From: Lutjanus erythropterus
Taxonomy: Eukaryota; Chordata; Actinopteri; Lutjaniformes; Lutjanidae
DNA: 64,000 bases
Reading direction: 5' to 3'
Assembly (NCBI GenBank): GCA_020091685.1
Contig: CM034605.1
Coordinates: 9,541,019 to 9,605,018, forward strand
Below, piece after piece: positions 60,717 through 64,000 of this stretch. Each line of letters starts with the position of its first letter. Within the stretch, counting starts at the first letter, position 1. The notes under the pieces are model-generated. The model was not told the DNA's origin and made no database searches. It was given only the letters and a program-made list of their open reading frames with translations. Made by a program: the position numbers and the translations under genes.

Positions 60717-63700
60717 TGTTAGTTGATTCAGTTAGCAACAATGTGAGACTACATACTGAGTCTATGTTTGAACTTTTAAAAATGCTAATGCAACCAGCTT
60801 CAGGGTATTCATCCTTTTGGGTTTTGATAATTCAGTTAATTGCCTAACAGTGCTTCATCGTATAGGATCATTGTACTATAGAAAAAGATGCCAAGAGAGG
60901 AATGTGGTATTCACCGCACACTTACTGTATATAATTACTCATGCACTTAACAACATTAAGTCACTTTGAATTCATCCAAAGTGACAAATGCAGTTTGACC
61001 ACATCCTAAATAATTTTGGATTTGGATGATTCAGAGGTAAATGACATCCCTCCTAAAGGAAATAAAAGTCTGCTGTGAGTTGTTACATCCTTTTTAACAT
61101 GTTTAATCTACACCTAACATGACCAGGAGGCATTAACAGATGGAAAAGCTGATAACTCCCCTATGTTTTAATAGTGCGTCATTATAGACTGCAGTCCTCT
61201 GTTACTGCTGTGGACAGCCTTCTAATAGACCTGGGAAACACCTGCTCTTTTTCTGTATCCAGACACTGTGTGAGTGAGAAAGGCAAGGCGGGAGAGAAAG
61301 CTTGTAGGGGGTGCAACCACTGCCCAGCTGTATTTTGTTCTGCAGTGCCCGACCAGCTGTATCAATCTGTCTAGAACAAAGTCTCCATGTGTGAGCCAGC
61401 CTCTGCACAGTGTTGACGGGCAGCAGCAGGCCCCTGGTGATGATGGAGACTTATTACCCAGTACACCGTAGAGCGGTGTCACACGGGGACAAAGGCAAGT
61501 GGAGGCAAGTGTAATGGTGTGCTGTGTGTGTGGTGCATTGACTTGGCTTGCAAGATCTTTTCCATTGCCTTTCTACATCCTTTCCTCTCTCCTTTCCTCT
61601 TGCCTGTGGTGCTATACCTTTCAACCTGCTCCCAGTGGGCTGCTCGGTGCCACCCTCGGATCAGTTTGCCGTTGATTCGCCGGATTCTTTGGCACAGGAT
61701 CAAGCTGAAGAAGACAGAGCAAATCTGACCTCAAAGAGCGAGAGAGAGAGCTGAACATTGCTGCAGCTGCAGGAGTGGAGTCTGGGTTTTATCGCCACAA
61801 GTCTTTACTTTGATGGGGTATACTTGGCAATGGTAATTTCTTCCTAACCGGAGGTGTAATTGCCTTTTCTTTATGAACTCCTTTAGATATTTACACACCC
61901 TCTTGCATCACTGCGTTTTTGTAAGACTTGGGTATGTACACACAGACAAGTGGCAGTTTGGGTTGATGCAATTTTTGCAATTCAGCTTCATGTGCAAGCT
62001 TTACATGCCACATTTTAAGGAAGTGACAGGATATGCTGTTGTCATGGATGCACAGCTCGTGGCTCTGTCAGGTGTCAAGGCTTCTGAGAAGCCAAAATCT
62101 GGAGGCAAATTAATGATGACACTCCTTGTCATGTTGTTGCCATCCTTTGGGAGTTGTAACACTGTACTCCCATAGTTCTTATTATGCAGTGTTTGTTTTT
62201 CTCTCTGCAGCACTGATGATTTAAACTTTAGGTGGAGTATCTCACTTGAACAAAGATGAATGATGGTAATATCATGAGAAAAGACTGCTGCTGGGACTGA
62301 CATAGCGCAAGCTGTGGTAACAAAAGCCTTATGGGAGGCATTGGAGCAACACATGAAATACTGGAGCAATTCAGTTGCCATTACACCCAGAGTCATAGTG
62401 CTCAAACACAGCAAATATTCTGCTTTCCTGCAGAGAGATACTTTGCTCTTTTCCACTCATGCTTTGGCTTTTTTGTGCCTGTAAGATATTTTGTGACTCC
62501 AGCTTTACAGTAGGTATTGTAGCACCTCCAGGATGTACTTGAGACTACAAGTACATTGCCAAAGCAGTGCAGCCCTGGGCAGTGCATGATAAGGTGGTAA
62601 GAGTCTCTTTCCACAAGCTGATGGCATGCACTGCACTGCACTACCTGCTGTAATGCTGCAGACATCTCTTCAAACCAAAGGCTTAGATACTCCAGACTCC
62701 TCCTGAGAGCGTTTTGGTTCAGGTACTTATTCAAAGACTTAAGAGGAAGCTTTCACCAGAAAATGTTACACTCCACAAACTCTGGATTTTTCATCTTTGT
62801 TGTCTGGAGAGCTGTAAATAAAAACTATATATTGAGAAGCAGGGTTGGGTACAAAACTTTTTACTTTTAATGGTACTAACAGAAATATGTGGGTGGAAAA
62901 ATAAAGCCCCTCTTTTCACTGGACAAAAATCCCATTAACAGCCACTAATGTCTGGCTTTTGTTATCACTTGGAATGGATACAATCGACATTCACTCCCAG
63001 GTCTAATGACCTCCAGTTGGCAGGGATGGAAACACGATGCCCAGGTGGACATGCAGGCAATGAAGGCCTGTCACCTCATTGGTAACTTCTGCAACTCTTC
63101 TGCTCCTGTTTCATACACATGCTACGTGGCTTGACTCGGTTTGACTTGGTGCATCAGTCCCGCTCAGCAGAGTTTAGGAGGGGCAGAGGGAAGTAAGGAG
63201 GGATAGTTTGGAAAAAGTTTGGTTTTATTTTGCACAGTTGGCATTGTATTTTTGTTATCCTAGAGAGTAATGTATCGGAAAAAGGTACCATTTTGTACTG
63301 GTACTGAATTTAAACGTGAACGGTAGCCAAAACTATTCAGAAGTGTACATGAAAAAACTGAGCTGGAGAGAAACGAGAAGAAGAGAAAAAGAGATCCTCT
63401 TTAAATAATTGCACGCTTGTAAGGGCTCTAATGCCAGGATTATGTTTTCACAAGCTATAACAACCCATTACTTGCCTCTAAACTCTGTAATCACTCCTTA
63501 CTATCATCAATAATAATAATTTATTTAGCAGCAGTATTGTCAGTGAATAAGTGCAGTCCATGCCAACAGTACTACAAGGTCAGGCTTGTAGGGCAGTGCT
63601 GGCCAGTTTACACTCTCAGGACCGGTGTTTCACAGGAGAAAGTGTCTTTCATCTCAACCTGAATACATACACAGTTCACACTAATGATTGGCTCTCTGCA

Positions 63701-64000
63701 GCTGTGGTTAGGAGACCTTTGGTACGCCTGGCTGTCAGTGTCACTATGCAGAAATCTCCACCAATGTCATTATTCCCCCTGTGTATCTGGAGAGCCTAAT
63801 TGGTTGAAAGCAAGAGAATAAGTGGAGTTGTCATCATGGCTCGCTCATTGATATTCTTCAGTGTTACTCACATAAGTCTCATAGGAGTTTTATGCCATTG
63901 TTGTGCATACACATGCTCACATATACACACATATACACACACATATTCACAGTGGAGATGACAAATGCATGGATTTACACAGTACAAAGGAATAAGAGAG

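Larger units (their letters stand above)
41085..64000 (+). other. ryr3: ryr3 intron 1 (partial, at least 22.9 kb)
   Basis: From the exon 1 donor to the window end no exon was recognised. A very long first intron is usual for ryanodine receptor genes. Contents listed separately: a GGTTCT-repeat element, a GT microsatellite, two SINE copies, a hAT-like MITE and other inverted repeats. Additional dispersed-repeat fragments are suggested at 48211-48320 (GGGGTGGGAATCTCTTGGGACC), 50705-50830 and 58190-58250 by their resemblance to common fish repeat ends. Apart from these I see nothing in the long stretches 44.4-50.9 kb, 51.1-53.8 kb, 56-59.7 kb and 60.8-64 kb. Confidence 0.75.

Overview
This is vertebrate genomic DNA, most likely from a percomorph-type teleost fish. 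It is AT-leaning and intron-rich, has GT-AG splice sites, and carries tRNA-derived SINEs, many short inverted-repeat (MITE-like) elements and CA/GT microsatellites. No bacterial or viral gene organisation is visible. Only two protein-coding genes can be supported, and both run off the window edges.

(1) fmn1 (formin 1), minus strand, about 37.0 kb down to position 1 and beyond. I reconstruct a non-coding first exon near 36.9 kb and a long N-terminal coding exon (33472-35011). These are followed by a short exon (21506-21672) and a long alternative first coding exon with its own candidate promoter (15036-16832). The shared core consists of exons 14317-14437, 11116-11177, 7747-8437 (coiled coil plus FH1) and 2568-2709 (start of FH2). 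All junctions agree in reading phase. The rest of FH2 lies beyond position 1. The product is an actin nucleator/elongator: the FH1 proline tracts recruit profilin-actin and FH2 caps the barbed end processively.

(2) ryr3 (ryanodine receptor 3, a sarcoplasmic/endoplasmic reticulum calcium-release channel), plus strand. Only coding exon 1 (41037-41084) is present. The remaining ~22.9 kb of the window is its first intron. The head-to-head arrangement fmn1(-)/ryr3(+) matches the human FMN1-RYR3 order on chromosome 15, which supports both identities. About 3.7 kb separates the two 5' ends.

Between exons the window is a teleost repeat landscape: a hAT-type hairpin MITE with a perfect 8-bp target duplication, two TTAA-flanked MITEs, a family of foldback elements, two copies of an element built from degenerate GGTTCT/AGAACC repeats, and two SINE families.

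The most striking single observation is an assembly artefact rather than biology. A 16-nt exact match to the Tn5/Nextera mosaic-end adapter sits inside the fmn1 FH1 exon (8017-8032). Excising exactly those bases restores the proline-rich frame locally. A second frame change follows about 40 bp on, so the exon as assembled would truncate formin before FH2. I found no convincing previously undescribed biological system; the most testable biological leads are the internal fmn1 promoter and a possible bidirectional promoter near 37.1 kb.
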